A stretch of 64,000 nt of DNA from Anabas testudineus (lineage: Eukaryota > Chordata > Actinopteri > Anabantiformes > Anabantidae), in assembly GCF_900324465.2 (NCBI RefSeq), contig NC_046626.1:19666459-19730458 (forward strand), written 5' to 3'. Position 1 is the stretch's first letter, and every line of letters begins with the position of its first letter. This document shows positions 42,821 through 56,600 of this stretch, piece after piece. Made by a program: the position numbers and the translations under genes. Below the pieces are notes generated by a model. It ran no database searches. It worked only from the letters and a program-made list of their open reading frames with translations, and was not told the DNA's origin.

Positions 42821-44497
42821 CTAAAGCTCACAAAGCTGAGCAGTGTTTCCAGGAGGACCACAAAGACGTAGACCAGCATAGAGAGGCTGAGTGAATGTGG
42901 TCTGGACTCTGTGGAGGAGAGTCATGGTTTCAGAGACGCTGTAGAAGGACAGAACACCTGCTCTGTGATCCAGGTAAACTCCTATTCTGGAGGACGGAGG
43001 AACTGAGACTGGAGTTTCAATATTGTTGTACAGAAATGCGTAACTGCTGTTGTCACATATTAATGACCAAGATTTATCATTGTTCCCAAATCCACATTCC
43101 TTCCAGTTCCCTGTTCTGCTGATATTCTTGTATGCGACTGCTACATCAACATCTCCTCTCCCGCTCCACTCCACCTCCCAGTAACAACGTCCAGTCAGAC
43201 TCTCTCTACTCAGGACCTGGAAAAAAAAAGTGAATCTGTCTGTGTGACTAGAATAAGACTGTTTGTCCCTCATTACTGTAACTTTTCTGTTTCCCTCAGA
43301 TAATAACAGATATCTGTTTGCTGTGTTTGGATCCAGTGTGATTTCTTGTGAGTATTTTAAGAATCCAGCTCTGGTCTTTGGTTCTGGATTTGACAGTAAA
43401 ACATCCACTTCAGTCACTGTCTGTGAGATATTTGTCCATGTCTCCCTCAGAATGTCCTGTAGTTTGTCTCTGAGCTCTGACACAGCTGCTGTCACATCCT
43501 CAAAGTATCTCAGAGGACGGATATTGATGCTGGATGAGTGTGTAGATTGACTGAGTGCTGACACTGAGGGGTAGTTGTGTAGAAACTGGCTGTGATCCTC
43601 TGTGTGTGAGAGCTGCTCCAGCTCAGCGTCTTTCCTCTTCAGCTCAGTGATCTCCTGCTCCAGCTTCTCCTGAAGCTCTTTGACTCGACTCACTTCAGTT
43701 TCCTGCTGGGATCTGATCTGCTGCTTCACATCAGACCTTCTTTTGTCAATGAGACCAATCAGCTGAGTGAAGATCTTCTCACTGTGCTCCACTGTTTTAC
43801 CAGCAGAGTGATTGATAGCCTCCACCTCCTGTTGAAGCAGCTTCACCTCTTTCTCTCTGTCCTGGATTCTCTGCTGGAGTTTTTGTCGACTCCCCTCCAG
43901 CTCTCTCTGCCTCTCAGTCCTTTCTGCTGCAGCTGAGACTGTGTCGTGACCTTTATGTTGATCCACAGAGCAGAGATAACAGATACACTGCTGATCAGTA
44001 CGACAGAACATCTTCTTCACCTCATCGTGACGAGAGCAGATGTTCTCCTGGAGCTTCTTGGAGGGCTCCACCAGTTTGTGTTTCTTTAACTGAGCTGCAT
44101 CATAATGAGGCTGAAGGTGTTTCTCACAGTATGAAACCAGACATTGAAGACAGGACTTGAGAGCTTTCAGTTTTCTCCCAGTGCAGACATCACAGGCCAC
44201 ATCTTCAGGTCCAGCATAGCAGTGATCAGCAGGAGCAGCTTGGAGTCCAGTCTTCTTCAGCTCCTCCACTAAAACTGCTAACATGGTGTTTTTAACCAGC
44301 ACAGGTCTCGGTGTGAAGGTCTGTCTACACTGAGGGCAGCTGTAGAGTTTCTTACCATCCTCTTCATCCCAGAAACTGTTAATACAGTTCATACAGTAAC
44401 TGTGTCCACAGGGAATAGTCACAGGATCCTTCAGTAGATCCAGACAGATGGAACAAGAGAAGGTTTCTCGGTCCAGCTGAACTCCTTTCTGTGCCAT
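42821..44497 (-). CDS. TRIM E3 ubiquitin ligase, fish TRIM16/TRIM25/finTRIM-like, copy B
   Basis: Intronless, 558 residues, inverted relative to copy A at 2950-4626 and collinear with it throughout. RING ligands C15 to C57, both B-box zinc modules and the coiled coil are intact. By hand count residues 1-407 differ from copy A at 12 places (for example R175L and M161K in B-box 2). The remaining 151 residues differ at about 37, including one inserted Asp after WSGRG and a different last line (NTAQLCEL). Inside the SPRY the block from [10 protein letters not shown] to PLYAGL is identical, so change is limited to the variable loops. Several Arg/Lys of copy A are Ser, Gly, Ile, Asn, Ala or Glu here. 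Expected role: ubiquitin ligase with SPRY-defined target, probably antiviral by family; inferred. An inverted pair of ISRE half-sites lies directly before the ATG. Confidence 0.93.
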   Translation of the reverse strand: MAQKGVQLDRETFSCSICLDLLKDPVTIPCGHSYCMNCINSFWDEEDGKKLYSCPQCRQTFTPRPVLVKNTMLAVLVEELKKTGLQAAPADHCYAGPEDVACDVCTGRKLKALKSCLQCLVSYCEKHLQPHYDAAQLKKHKLVEPSKKLQENICSRHDEVKKMFCRTDQQCICYLCSVDQHKGHDTVSAAAERTERQRELEGSRQKLQQRIQDREKEVKLLQQEVEAINHSAGKTVEHSEKIFTQLIGLIDKRRSDVKQQIRSQQETEVSRVKELQEKLEQEITELKRKDAELEQLSHTEDHSQFLHNYPSVSALSQSTHSSSINIRPLRYFEDVTAAVSELRDKLQDILRETWTNISQTVTEVDVLLSNPEPKTRAGFLKYSQEITLDPNTANRYLLLSEGNRKVTVMRDKQSYSSHTDRFTFFFQVLSRESLTGRCYWEVEWSGRGDVDVAVAYKNISRTGNWKECGFGNNDKSWSLICDNSSYAFLYNNIETPVSVPPSSRIGVYLDHRAGVLSFYSVSETMTLLHRVQTTFTQPLYAGLRLCGPPGNTAQLCEL

Positions 44498-44503
44498 TTC
44501 AAA

Positions 44504-44529
44504 GTTTCACTTTGTTAGAAGTGAAACTA
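44504..44529 (-). promoter_or_regulatory. Palindromic ISRE-like element of TRIM copy B
   Basis: AGTTTCACTT (44504-44513) and its exact reverse complement AAGTGAAACT (44520-44529) are separated by six bases. On the gene strand the proximal half reads CAAAGTGAAACT, homologous to the complete ISRE of copy A but with C in place of the first G. It begins seven bases before the ATG. Confidence 0.55.
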
Positions 44530-46209
44530 GTTTGAGTTCTGATCTCAACAACATGTGTTTGTGCAGTGAATGGAGTCTGTCAGCTCTTACACTTCACCAC
44601 ATGTTGGTTCCACCCATCCTTAAACTGTAGATCTGAAGAGGAGGGAACAAGGAAATAAATGGACAGAGTGGAGCTCACTGTGTTTGAGAGCAGGAAGTAA
44701 AGGGAGGGTCATCAGGCTTTGGTTCATTCCAGGAACAGGAGCGGTTTGACACATTTTCTATGTGTTTTTTAAGTAATAGAGCAAAACAGGTGACAAGTCA
44801 CTGAGGGCGGCTGTAAATTTTCTTTTTCCCTATTTGTAGTTCATGCCGTAGTTATGTCCACAGAGAGTGGTCACAAGTTCCACACTACTATGTTTCAGAG
44901 TCCCCGCATTAAATTACAATTTAATAAAGGGAAAAGGAACAAGTAAATGTTCAGTTGAAGTAGAACTTTGAGTTTGAGATAAACACAGATAAGGAGAGTT
45001 TCACAAACTGTGCTTATGTGATTTGACAGATTCAGTGTGTTTCATCCTCTTTTCCTCTACATATTACATGTAACTTCCTCAATAGCAGCTCAGACCAGGC
45101 AGGTTGAACCCAAATGCAGGACACAGAGCAATGTAAGGAAACAAAACACCCCTGTATCTTAACCAATAGCTTGTAATTCAGCGATGAGCTAATTGGACCA
45201 TAAGGTTTCACTTATCAGCATTAACTGGAATCGCAGAGTGACTTCAAGCTCTCTGCAGTAATTTGATCAACTTCGTTCTACGCACCAGCTGTTCACTGGA
45301 AGATATCTTATCCAAATGTTTGCAAGGGGTGACAGAAGAGAATAAATTAACTTCAGTGGCAGCCATGTTGCTAAGCACGAAAAGAAGCAACTAACATTTA
45401 GACGTTAAGTCCATTTTAAGAATTAAAGGACTTACAACACATTTTTAAACATATGCAGCATGTTTCACATGTATTTTTACATTCAGTAAGTTACACATTT
45501 ATAAATACCACTTCCTTTAAATATTAGCCTGTTGTTATCTAGGTTATCTAAGTCACACTGTTACACCTGGATAACTGCTCAATACATCCACAGTCAGAAC
45601 TGTGTCCCCCCCAGTGGGTGTTGCCCTGATTTCACCCTCAGTCAATCACAGGTTTCTATAAACAGCCAACATTTTAGCCTCAAATACTGAAGTTCAACTG
45701 TGCATACGACTCGAATGTCCCCTCATTATCAACATTTTACATTTTCACCTACATAATGAGTGTATGAAAAGTCTCCATCACTCAATTGTAAATTGTCAGG
45801 ACTTAGTTTTCAGTTTATTTCCCTCTATATATATAAAACTGGATCATGGACATGTGCACATGCAACATTTAGTTTATTCTATTATAGGATAATGTATTTC
45901 TGTTTGCTTCCCTGCTGCCGGATGTGATTTAAAAAGCCACACGTCACACAGTTCCCTCCTTCTACCACTTGGAGCCGCCGGTGTTCCACATTTCCTGTAA
46001 TGATCTTTAAATTGCAGTGACATCGACCCAAGTGCAATTTGAAGTATTTGCACATTCATTTTAGATTCAGTGTGAATATATTATTCAATGAACACCAAAT
46101 AAACATTAATCAAAAAAGAAAAACTCATCATCTGATCATGTGTCAAATGTGCATCATGTGAAAAATCAACAGAAATATCATCTGACATCAAATGTGTCAC
46201 AGTCCAGGT
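44530..46209. other. No gene seen upstream of TRIM copy B
   Basis: Intergenic. Further upstream regulation of TRIM copy B may lie here, but no clear element could be pointed to. No coding frames. Confidence 0.45.
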
Positions 46210-46754
46210 TCATTCTACAAACCTTCAGATTATCATAAAAATGTTGTAGTGATTAATGAGAAATAGTGTAGATCGTTTGTTTAACTGTAGACTGGTGAAT
46301 CTTTAAAGTCTTTGACATCACCTTGCAACTCTTTACAGATTTATGTAAATCAAAATCATTGTAGATCCTCTGAAAGCTTCTTTTAGCAAGGCATGGCTCG
46401 CATATGTATATGATTCTTGTGCAAAGCTTAAAAGGTTAGAGTGGTTTTTATCAGTCGTAGCTCTAGTCCAGACCTGCAAATTCATTTTCTTAACAAGAGT
46501 CCAGGTTTGCTATCACCTGACTCCATTTAACTTTTTAAAGGTCATTATTCATAGGGTTCACATACTTTTTCCACTCGCACTGTGTGGTTTTTATGGTTGT
46601 TTCTCAATAAATACATAAAAGATCAGATTTTTTTGTGTTGTTACTTGAGAAACATCATATTTGTTAATACTCTTGACTTAGAAGAAGATCAGATCAGTTA
46701 ATGCAGAAAACCACTAAATTCCAAAAGGTTCACATACTTTTTCTTGCCACTGTA
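46210..46754 (-). mobile_element. Tc1-like transposon relic with IR/DR-type end
   Basis: The right end at 46727-46754 reads GGTTCACATACTTTTTCTTG then CCACTGTA, ending in the TA target. A second copy of the same motif, GGTTCACATACTTTTTCCAC, sits about 170 bases inside at 46555-46574. Two direct repeats within one terminal repeat is the IR/DR plan of Sleeping-Beauty-like Tc1 elements. Inward on the minus strand a piece like a transposase N-terminus can be read (DFDLHKSVKSCKVMSKTLKI). The other end is missing. Confidence 0.65.
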
Positions 46755-47091
46755 CTCATGTAAACAATAACATAATAAAGGTAATAAACCTGATTAGCAT
46801 TTAAAAGCATTTAAATGATGCTGGAGTGAAGCGTTAAGATATAAAGACTTTCCAATAGAGTACAGTGAACCTTTTGGGGGATGTGATACGATCTCCCAGT
46901 CTGTCAGGAAGGAAACCACCAGTAAATATTTAATCAGAAATTTGATTAGGCTTTCAAATATTCATGAAATCTAATCAACTTAATCACGGTGTGATCGTTA
47001 TTCACAGCGTAATGAAACTCCCCGCCACTTCACTGGAGCGTGACTTTACAGCACCGCTCTGAAAAACAATAAAACTAACGCACCCCTCATC

Positions 47092-47093
<2 letters not shown>

Positions 47094-47147
<54 letters not shown>
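47094..47147. repeat. (CA)n microsatellite
   Basis: 27 uninterrupted CA dinucleotides, followed by a purine-rich stretch up to about 47280. Confidence 0.97.
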
Positions 47148-47149
<2 letters not shown>

Positions 47150-50100
47150 TATGAAAACATAAGGAAAGAGAGATGAAGGAAGAAAATACAGTAATTAAAT
47201 GCAGAACAGAAACAGAAAAAGGAAAAAAAATGCAAAGTAAGAGAGAGAAAAAGGAAGAAAGGACAAAATAGAGGAACAAATACACTTAAATCTGTTGAAA
47301 CTGTAATAAAATAAAAAATGAACAAAGGAAACAGGAAATAGAACCAGAAGTCAGCTGACTCCTGACTGTTTTAAAGCTTTAACGTGTTTAACAAGTGGCT
47401 GAAGTTTTAGAGAGCATTAAACATCATTACACCAATACTTTTTTTAAAAAGGATGTGACAGTAACGTTCAGACACGTCATTATATTTAAAGTGTTTTTAT
47501 ATATGAACCAAATCTCATGTCAATCAGCGACTGTTCAGCACCTGAACTGTAAACTGAACTGCACTTAAAAAAATGTGTGGGAGTAGTGAAACTTCTAATT
47601 ATCCACAGTTCTTACACTCATAGAACAGACACATTACACAAAATGCAAAAGAGGTTGAAGTCAGTTCAAAACCAATCAAACAGTGGGAGCAACAAGAACA
47701 TCATTCCTCACTGGCGTCCCACCCACGAGCAGCCCACCGACCGAACCATAAAGTGTTGAAAATGATGGTTAATGTCAGGAAGTGTGTTGCCCTGCACCAC
47801 CCCTCACTGTAAATTAGATTCAATTAAATAAACTATGTAAAAATTAGAAGATAATATTGTAAAAAAGCAAAATGACGTCATGAAACGTCCCTCACAAATA
47901 ATAAATCAAGCCAGAAACAACATGTTGAAAACTGGAATATAACAGAAATGTACCAATGTTGTGCTAAGACACAAATTTCCAGATGAAGCGACAACACAGC
48001 TCCACTCAGCCTGAACATGCAGCCAAATCCTCCTCAGCACCAAACCTGACTGAACAAGGTGGAGAGCGTGTGCCTGCAGGCTGCAGCAGCAGCTCTCTGC
48101 AGACAAACACCCAGATGAATCTAATGTACAGGATAATGTTTGGCCCGAGGAGTGCGCCGGGAAGTGCAGCGTCCTATTTGCTGGGACGTTGAGCTCATTT
48201 TGGAGAGCACTTCATTGTCTCTGCCCTGTGGGGTCTTAGCCACAGGCTGAAATACAGTACAATCTATCTGTTTTTCATCAGGCGCAGTAATAGCTTCTCT
48301 GTTGCGTCTGCACGATGCTAAAGTGTCTCACCTACTTTGGGTGTCTTCAAACAGCAGGAGTGAATGTTAGACGTGTTATTTTTACCATGATATTTAAATT
48401 CTATTGCATGAAGGTTGACAAGCATCTGATTCTGTAAACCTTTGACACATCAGACGACAGCTATAAAAGTGTTTATTAGACAACATACAAATGAAAATGT
48501 TAGAAACCAAAACAGTTGGAACATTTCAAACTGTATGATTTCACTGACCTCAACATTTTTATTCACATGTGACAGTAATGGTCACTTCAGTACTTGGTTG
48601 GTCCACTGGGAGCCATCGATGTCATAAAACACTCTCAGTACTTCATGGTGGACTGACCACCTACTCACCAGCCGTGTGTTACAGTGTCTGCACATTTTCA
48701 TTTTAGTCAGTGACAAACACAGCTCTCCTGTACACGCTTTTACCTGAGCTTTAGTCAAATCCCTCGCACTTCTCCAGCTACAAATTAGAATAATCCTCCA
48801 AAGGCAAGTCAAATAAATGAGGGAGCGTTACAGCTGCCTTCAAATCATCCCTCGTCTCCCCCTTCTACGCTCAGATTTACATACAGAACACAAGGACTGA
48901 AGGTAAGAGACAGCGGTGGATAATCATGGATGGAGCAGTGGAGCTTGAGGAGTCGTACAAGATATGTGACTCCCACAGGCTCAACGTGATCCATAAAACA
49001 TACCACCTTCAGAATAAGCAGCATCCTGCTAATCTTCTGCAGAAGTCAGTCACCAGAAACCTGCAAAAGAAAAGGACAGAAAAACACCAAGGGCCGGAGA
49101 GAAGAAGTGAAATGATGAAATGTGATGATACCTACGATACAATGATGCTGACGAGAAACACAGAGGAGGCAGATTTGAATCCGCGCAGATTACCAGTTGG
49201 AGAAAAGGTGATTGGCAGGGATTAAACAACTGCTATTAATTGGAAGCGGACTGGGGAAGATTATGCAAAGTGGGAATTATGATGCAAAATGGTGAATAGT
49301 TCAAATTAGAGGAGAAGGTCTGGAGTCAGATGTTTGAAATAGTTTTTATATTTTAAAGTTCTTCTTTGTTGTATTCGGCTCGTTATTGATGTTTTCACTC
49401 AGATACTGTGTCAGTGTCAGCTTGTTAAAATGATTTAAGCCCCAATAACTGATGTTTACGCTGAGTGAATAATTAAATCCACAACTCCAAGTTTCTGTAG
49501 TGAAAATGTTCCATATAACCCATGAAACAACACCGTAGAGCCTGTTGTCACAACACTAACTTCCAGATCCTGGACTATTCTACATAGACATGATAGACAT
49601 TGACAGAAAATGATGATAGATAAAAACTCTGAAGACAAAAGTAAACGACAGGGAGTCTTTGAAAGACAAAACTGTTTCCTGCCACCATCTTTGTTTTTGT
49701 GAAGACGACATTGTGCTCACAGAGAAACAAACAAACATTCAGCTTTTCCAGAACCGAACTGGATCGTTTTTTACTCGGACCACGTAGACGATGCAGGATT
49801 TAGCTTGTGTCGCCATGCGCTGTTTTCCTCATGCAGAGAGCTCCAAAGTACCTGAGAGGCACAAACAGGGGCTAATGAATTACATAATACATCCGGGGCT
49901 GATAAATTAAGGACCTCTAGTGGGATGTGAGATGTGGTTACTATTACTAAAATAAACTATTAGTGCTACGCACACTTCTGTTTAATCATTAACAAGTATT
50001 CTGTTGCATTAGTTTACTTTCTTACATTCACTGTTGTAACATTAGAATAAGGAATTTCTGACCTGTTGACCTTCTGTTGACTCTTTACTTAAATAATAAA

Positions 50101-50690
50101 TGATTCATTTGCCCTCTCTGTCTCGTTGTCATTAAAATCTTTGTTCTACTGAGGTTTTCAAATCAAGCAAAACGGTGACGTGTGCTGGCAAAATCTTTGG
50201 TTGTGTGAAGAAAATCTGAGATTATGAGGCAGCAGTCAGATTAAAAAGTGGTTTTATGCTTTTATTATTGTTGTTTTGTTCAACAAAGCTTTTGTAGATT
50301 AAGGAATATATCGTATAACATAAAAAAAAAACACACAAACAGTACTTAATAACAAGATGATGGTTAAAAAATACAAAACGATAAAAACAAGATCATCAAA
50401 AAGTAGAAAAACATAAGTATTTAGTAAGTTCTACGGTTTAACGGCTCATAAGCTGCTTGTGCAGGTTGGTAAATGTTTTACTGTCGACCAGCTGATGCCA
50501 CGAAACTCGGAGCTCGTCCTCTCCCCATGATGTCACTGCCTAAACAGCCGCCTGCCTCCTAAAGCCGGCAGCAGGGGGGAGAAGTCAGACGCTGAACGGG
50601 TCTGAGCTGCAGAGCTGCACTCAGACAAACAGAGGAGAAGAGGCAGCAGAGGACAAACTGCAGGAAACAGGAAAGATACTAATCTGCTGA
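47148..50690. other. Intergenic and adarb2 upstream region; no other gene seen
   Basis: No supported coding sequence. The last 200 bases (50500-50690) are GC-richer and should include the adarb2 5' leader. An in-frame TGA ends immediately before the adarb2 ATG. No TATA box or strong known promoter motif recognised. Confidence 0.45.
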
Positions 50691-53600
50691 ATGGCACCGG
50701 TGCGTGGGACCTGCAGCAGAAACATGGAGAATGATGTGAGAGGAAAGTCCAAGAGGAAGAGGAGGAGGAGGAGTAAAGGCAAAGGTGAGTGCAGCAGCTT
50801 GTTGAACTTCATGTGGTAAAAGCAGAAAGGGATGGTGACTGTGACACTGATTTAATAATAATATTCACATTCATGTGGGAGATTTACTGTTTTACAGCCT
50901 CGTGTGGCGTCTTTAAAATGATCCTAAATTCTGTAATTTACCTGCAGCATTTTCATATTTATTGAGTTATTACCGTACGTTACATCATCAAAGTGTCTGT
51001 GTGTCACGTTTGAATTTGTGTTTTCTCGTTACGCCACTTTCTCACATCCTGAAGGATTTTATAATTATTTTATTACAACAAATAGATTTGCTCTAAAGTT
51101 GTAGGAGATTCTTGTTTCTCTTTTGCTCTTGAGGCTGAACGGTCGCTGGCTCCAGCACAGGTCTGTTACAGAGTTAAAACTCTCACCTGAATAAAACCAC
51201 TGGACGCTGCAGATTCACTCCTTCTCCAGCACTGACCTTCGCTCCCAGGTCTTTAGATTGCAAATGCTGATTTTGGAACATGTGGTCAAATTGTCTAATC
51301 TCAGTCAGTGCAAAACACAATCAATTTATTTATATTCAGCTCACAGATGCATGGCATAAAAGGTGGATTGGAGTAGACGTGACCAATCCATGTTACATTA
51401 ATTTAATGCCAAGTATTGTTATTGATAACAGAAACAACAAAGTCAAGCTGCAGATTTGTACAGCATGGTCCACACTATCATCCAAACTAAATGCTCAGTT
51501 TCTACTTAAAGTGGGCCAAGGGGTCATCAACAGGGTCATGGGTGGTGAAGGTTCACCTAAACATAAGGTGACTAAAAGGGGACTGAAAAGGATACTGAGG
51601 CACAACTAAAGATAACAAAGAGCTCAACTTATAAATAGATAAATAGACGTGCAGCTCCTCCAGGGAGTTTTACACCATGTTAAAAATGACGTCTGTCTTT
51701 TGTAACATCCGTTAAAAATGTACGTTTCCAGCAGCCATTTTGACTCCAGACATCAAAAAGGGGACTCTGAACAACAAATGGTGACTTTTGTTGTGACAGT
51801 GTTGGGGACAAATGACCGATATGGGTGTTAAAGATGGAGCACAACACAACACAGGTAGAGCAAAGTCTCAACTGGTAGAATTAAAATCTGAATTAAAGTT
51901 CAATGGACACTGGTTTAATTCATCGTTCAGTTTCATTTAACACTATTAACAATCTACTGATGTTAAATTTGTTATATCCTGTTTGTGGATAAATAAAATG
52001 TCTCATCGTGAGGAACACTCGTAATCATAATTACAGTCGTCTGGGCAACAGGTCGGCCTTTTCAAGATTAAACTGGCATTGTTCTCCACTTGCTAATCCT
52101 CAGTAAATGCTGCAGATTACTCCATGATGGCTTTTGTATTAACTCCAATGGTTATTCAAAGTGCGCTAATCCTGCTCCACTTTCATTAATGACCTGTGGC
52201 CTTTTTTTGCACATGAAAGCGCGTCCTCATTGGAAAACAAATGCTTCTAGAAAATCATTACTAAATGGAGCTCCTCCAATCCCACCATTTAAAGGCCAGA
52301 ATGCATTTAACTAATACTTCCACTGTGTCCAACAATGAGCTGCACTTCAATGCCAGCTGTCATTTCAGAAACAGAAGGCGACAGCTTCTTCTCACATGTT
52401 TACAACAGAGCTCTGTGAACGCACGGCAGAAGGGAAAGTGTACTCCTTCATCTTCAAACAGAAATTTAATCTTTTCACATCATGTTTACTTGAAAAAAAT
52501 CACACGAGTAAAAGAAGCAAAACAGAAGTGGGTCAGCTACACTTTCAAGAAGAGAGATGCTCCATTAATTGTGCAGAAAACAAGCAGAAACACGAGAGGT
52601 GAACATAATTATCATTTGATGAAAGATATGTGTAGATATGTGAGCGTTTATAGGTGATAATTGGTTTTTGCTTTATTTAATTCCCCATGCTAATGCAACC
52701 CGTACAGTAGTGTTGTGATTTGCCTTTGCTCACTGGGTACTGTACAGTATATCCGCATGCAACATGTGACATGCATGAATAGAGATAATTGGCACCGTAG
52801 GAGAGAAAAAGAGATAAAAGTCTCAAAACATAAGCAGCCTGAGCATTTCAAAGACTGTATTTCAGTCTACTATCAAACTGAAATGCTGCTGATATTGTAA
52901 ACATGTTGGTTTGCTGCCTCTGGTCGAACTAGAAAACAGTTAATTTATATCATTTCAGCTCCTTTGTTACCAAAAACTGAAATTCTGTTACCACGTTAGG
53001 GATTAGTCTGTTAATTATATGATGAAATTATTATGTTAATAGGGATTTCTCTCTGTGTACTGATGACAGGATGAAGCTGTGGGCTTTTCAGTAAAAATAA
53101 ATTCCCGTTTGGCTATAAAAATCCCCTTCTGCTGACTTTTCAGTCAAATTAACAAACTGTCATTTGTTGGCTGTAAAATCTAGTCAGAGAAATGATTTGA
53201 TTGTCCTGCTTTCAACGAGGATTATGATGATCCAACATGGAACAAACAGCTGCTGTCTGTGATGAGCCTGTCAGAGGTTTTCTGATGACACATCATGCAT
53301 TTGGACATGTTTGTATATTGGATGCATTTTGGATAAGTGAGCTCCATCGTGCAGTCAAACTTAGTGGGGCATGTCAGTGTGCAATTTCACTGATGGATTC
53401 TGCAATCTCCGCACTTCTCTGGGGCTCTGTCTTCATGAAAACATTAGCAATATGGTCTGTGTGCCCATTTAACTTAATTGCAGCGATGCTCAGCGGGTAA
53501 AGTGTGGTACTAACTCTGCAAGGGTTAGGGGTCCCATTTCTTCTGCAGCGCAGTGTGAAGGGACCTGACGGGGTTTCAGTTTTGATCTCCACTGTGGCTG

Positions 53601-56600
53601 AATAAGCTATAAAAAGTTTACGTTAAAGCTGAAATCTTTCAAATACCAGCCTGTTTTTCCCTCTGAGCATTATAATCTAAAATATACATCACTGGTGCAA
53701 CACGGATACATTGGAAATACATTACCATGGATTCAGCAAGTCAACCTCTGAGCTAAGAGTGAATGTGTGTTTTCCTCAATTAGTATTTAGAAATATTTTA
53801 ACAACATTAAACAAGCTGAATTAGCTATTAGATATTTTGGGATGCAGAGACAGCTATGACTACTTACTTTGACAAGTTCTGGAGTTATGAGGTGCCTCTT
53901 TTTTTGCTGTGATTTATAAGCAAATTTATGGATGTTTATTTGTGCATTAGACATGATGATGATGATGTTATTCTCAAGTGTGAATTGTGCTTAATCTAAA
54001 CCCTGGTGGGTCCTGTTACTGTGTTCACGCCACATCATGCATCAAACTGCTTCTTATCAACTGAACAATGAAGCTCAGCTGCCTGCTCACTTTAGCTTGA
54101 CCATTACTTCTTACGTACTTGTATCTAAAACTCTTTTTGTTTGGACTTTTCTCAACTTGGTCATACACCCATTTTCTAAAGATAAAGATTTGACAGAAAG
54201 TGTGTTTATCTATTTGGATGTTAAACGTCTTTTTTATGTCTGAGTCTGAGAAAATTGCAGTAAATTGTATTTAATGGTCCTCTCATTATATTTGTTTTGG
54301 CCTGAGCTATCACAGCAAGAGCTCCAACTATTGGACACGTCCACGTCCATCCTTACACACACATTGTCTCCAGACGAACCTTTATTGCATTGTCTGCCAC
54401 GATGCATATTATATTATAAATAATATAATATTTCAGCCTGAAACAGAAATTTCCTGTTAAAACACACTAAATTACAACATAATTTATAACATTTTAAAAA
54501 GTATTTTATCAAGATACTTTAATGTCGGACATTTACCTTTAATAATTTACTGGTTTTCCAGTAATTGACTTCCAGTAATATCTGGTACATTTGGTTGGTA
54601 ACAGACGAAATCCAAAGCTCATATAGTTTTATCCAGAATTCTGATGCTTGATCAAGACTTTAAAAACAGTGATTTACAGGCCACAGCTAGAGACAAATGA
54701 AGCCTAATCCTTCAAACTGATAAAGTGACAGTAAAGCAGCAGGCGAAGGCAGTAATAGTTGAAACAAGACCATTGCCAGCTGTCAACAGCCTGCCATAGA
54801 TTGTTGCTGTCATTGTTATTATCTCTCATTGCACTTTCATAGCACATTACCATATGTTTTAGGCAATAATTTCATCACTCATTTCCAAATAATGATCATC
54901 AGCCTGTTGATTTGAAAGCAGACGTTTAGCTGCGGCTGTCTTTGTTGCTTGATGAGCTGATGCACTGAGCTAAATTTAGAATTAGACTGAGAAAGACGTA
55001 GTCAGGCGTAGTTGTAGTCACATTTTGCTCAGATACTCTTCATACGGAAAAAATACAACAGTAAAAGTGGAAAACCATTGTATTAAGATGTTATAGCTTT
55101 ACTGAAGCTGTTGGAGTTTTGAATGTTTTCTCAGACAAACTTGTGCTGTGCCTGAAGCATCTGAAGAGATCCTGCCTCTTGCTTGATGTCTAGACTCTTG
55201 TTAAGGTCTTATTAAGGTTAAGCTGTTGACATGGACCTCTGATTTCCTGCAGCCGAGTCTCCTTGTTGCCACAAATAAGCAAATTAATTAACAGACGTGT
55301 ATTCCTGCAAGCCTGAGGTGCCCCATCAGCAGCTGAAACCTAACTATGACTGAGAAAGATTTTGACTGATGCAGAGAAAGAAACGGGGCTGCAGTGTTAC
55401 TAATCTCAGCCTTGGAGGTCCAATGGAGCTAATGAATACTCTCATCAGTTAATCTGATAGTTAATAGTTTTATTTCTTTAGATGTTAAATGACAATGGTG
55501 AAAAACACATACAATACAAGGTGTCATCTTCTGAACACTCAGCACCCAAAAACATTTTACTCAAAATCATATGTTGGACAGTTGTCAAATGCCACATACA
55601 AGTGTTTATAGATTGTAAAACAATTATTGAACCAGTGGGTAATCTTGTGTTAATCTTCTGTTGCTCTATTAGTTGTATCATCACTGGAGCTCCACAGTCA
55701 TCATCAGTGAGCGTAAAGGTGGGAAAATAACTAAATTAGAACAAAATAATTGAATACATAGAACAATTGAAAAGATCTGTAGAATATCTCAAAACCTGGA
55801 CATGTGGATAGGAAGCCAAGGAACTGAAGATAGCTTTCTGGTTTGAAAGTAGAGCCATTAAAGCTGCATTAGTTACTTGTTCATGGCCTGTAGGGGGCAG
55901 CAGAACAAGACATAACACAATATTATATCAGCAAAGAATGAGGTTTATCGCTGTGAGCAGGGTTTGAACCTGCGCGGGGAGTCCCCATTGGATTTCAAGT
56001 CCAACGCCTTAACCACTCGGCCATCACAGCTGGTTATGTGAACTGTAGTGAGTTATAAGACGAGACGTGAATAAGAAGAGAAACAACTTCATTAGCATGC
56101 AAAAATATTTTCTGATCCACCCCATTTAAATTTTCTTCCATCAAGAGTCGACTAAAAAACTGCAGCTGTCGTTGAAAGGTATCTGCCTTGATTTGCTCTC
56201 AGTCCTCAGATCTTCATTTATTCCCACTTAGAGCTCAACACATCTCTCTCACAACTGAATCACTACAAAGATTATGCCATATGAGAATCCGCCACATTAA
56301 AGTACAGGCAGCATAGGATTAATAATTGTTTTTATTAACATCTAGACCTACAGTACAAACACAAATCTATGCCAAGTGTGTTTTCCAAAATAAAATAAGA
56401 AGAAACACTGATGAGAAAAGGGAGAATGAAAGATAAAAAATAAACCAGCAAAGAGTATCATCATACGGACGAGTTCTGAGTGAACTGAGATACTTCAAAT
56501 TACACTGCCTGTCCAAAAACACACTCTAATACTAATATTTGGTTGGACCGTCTTTAGCTTTGATTACAGCACATATTCACAGTGGCATCATTTTCATAAT

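Noticed and set aside
43263-43550. Frames antisense to both TRIM genes (also 3897-4124)
   Set aside because: Shadow frames of the conserved TRIM coding sequence; present in both copies only because the genes are paralogous.
47046-47285. Minus-strand frame with a Cys-Val repeat
   Set aside because: Comes from the CA dinucleotide repeat.
51280-51609. 109-codon plus-strand frame in adarb2 intron 1
   Set aside because: No domain, no convincing codon pattern, no splice context; length is within chance for this much sequence.
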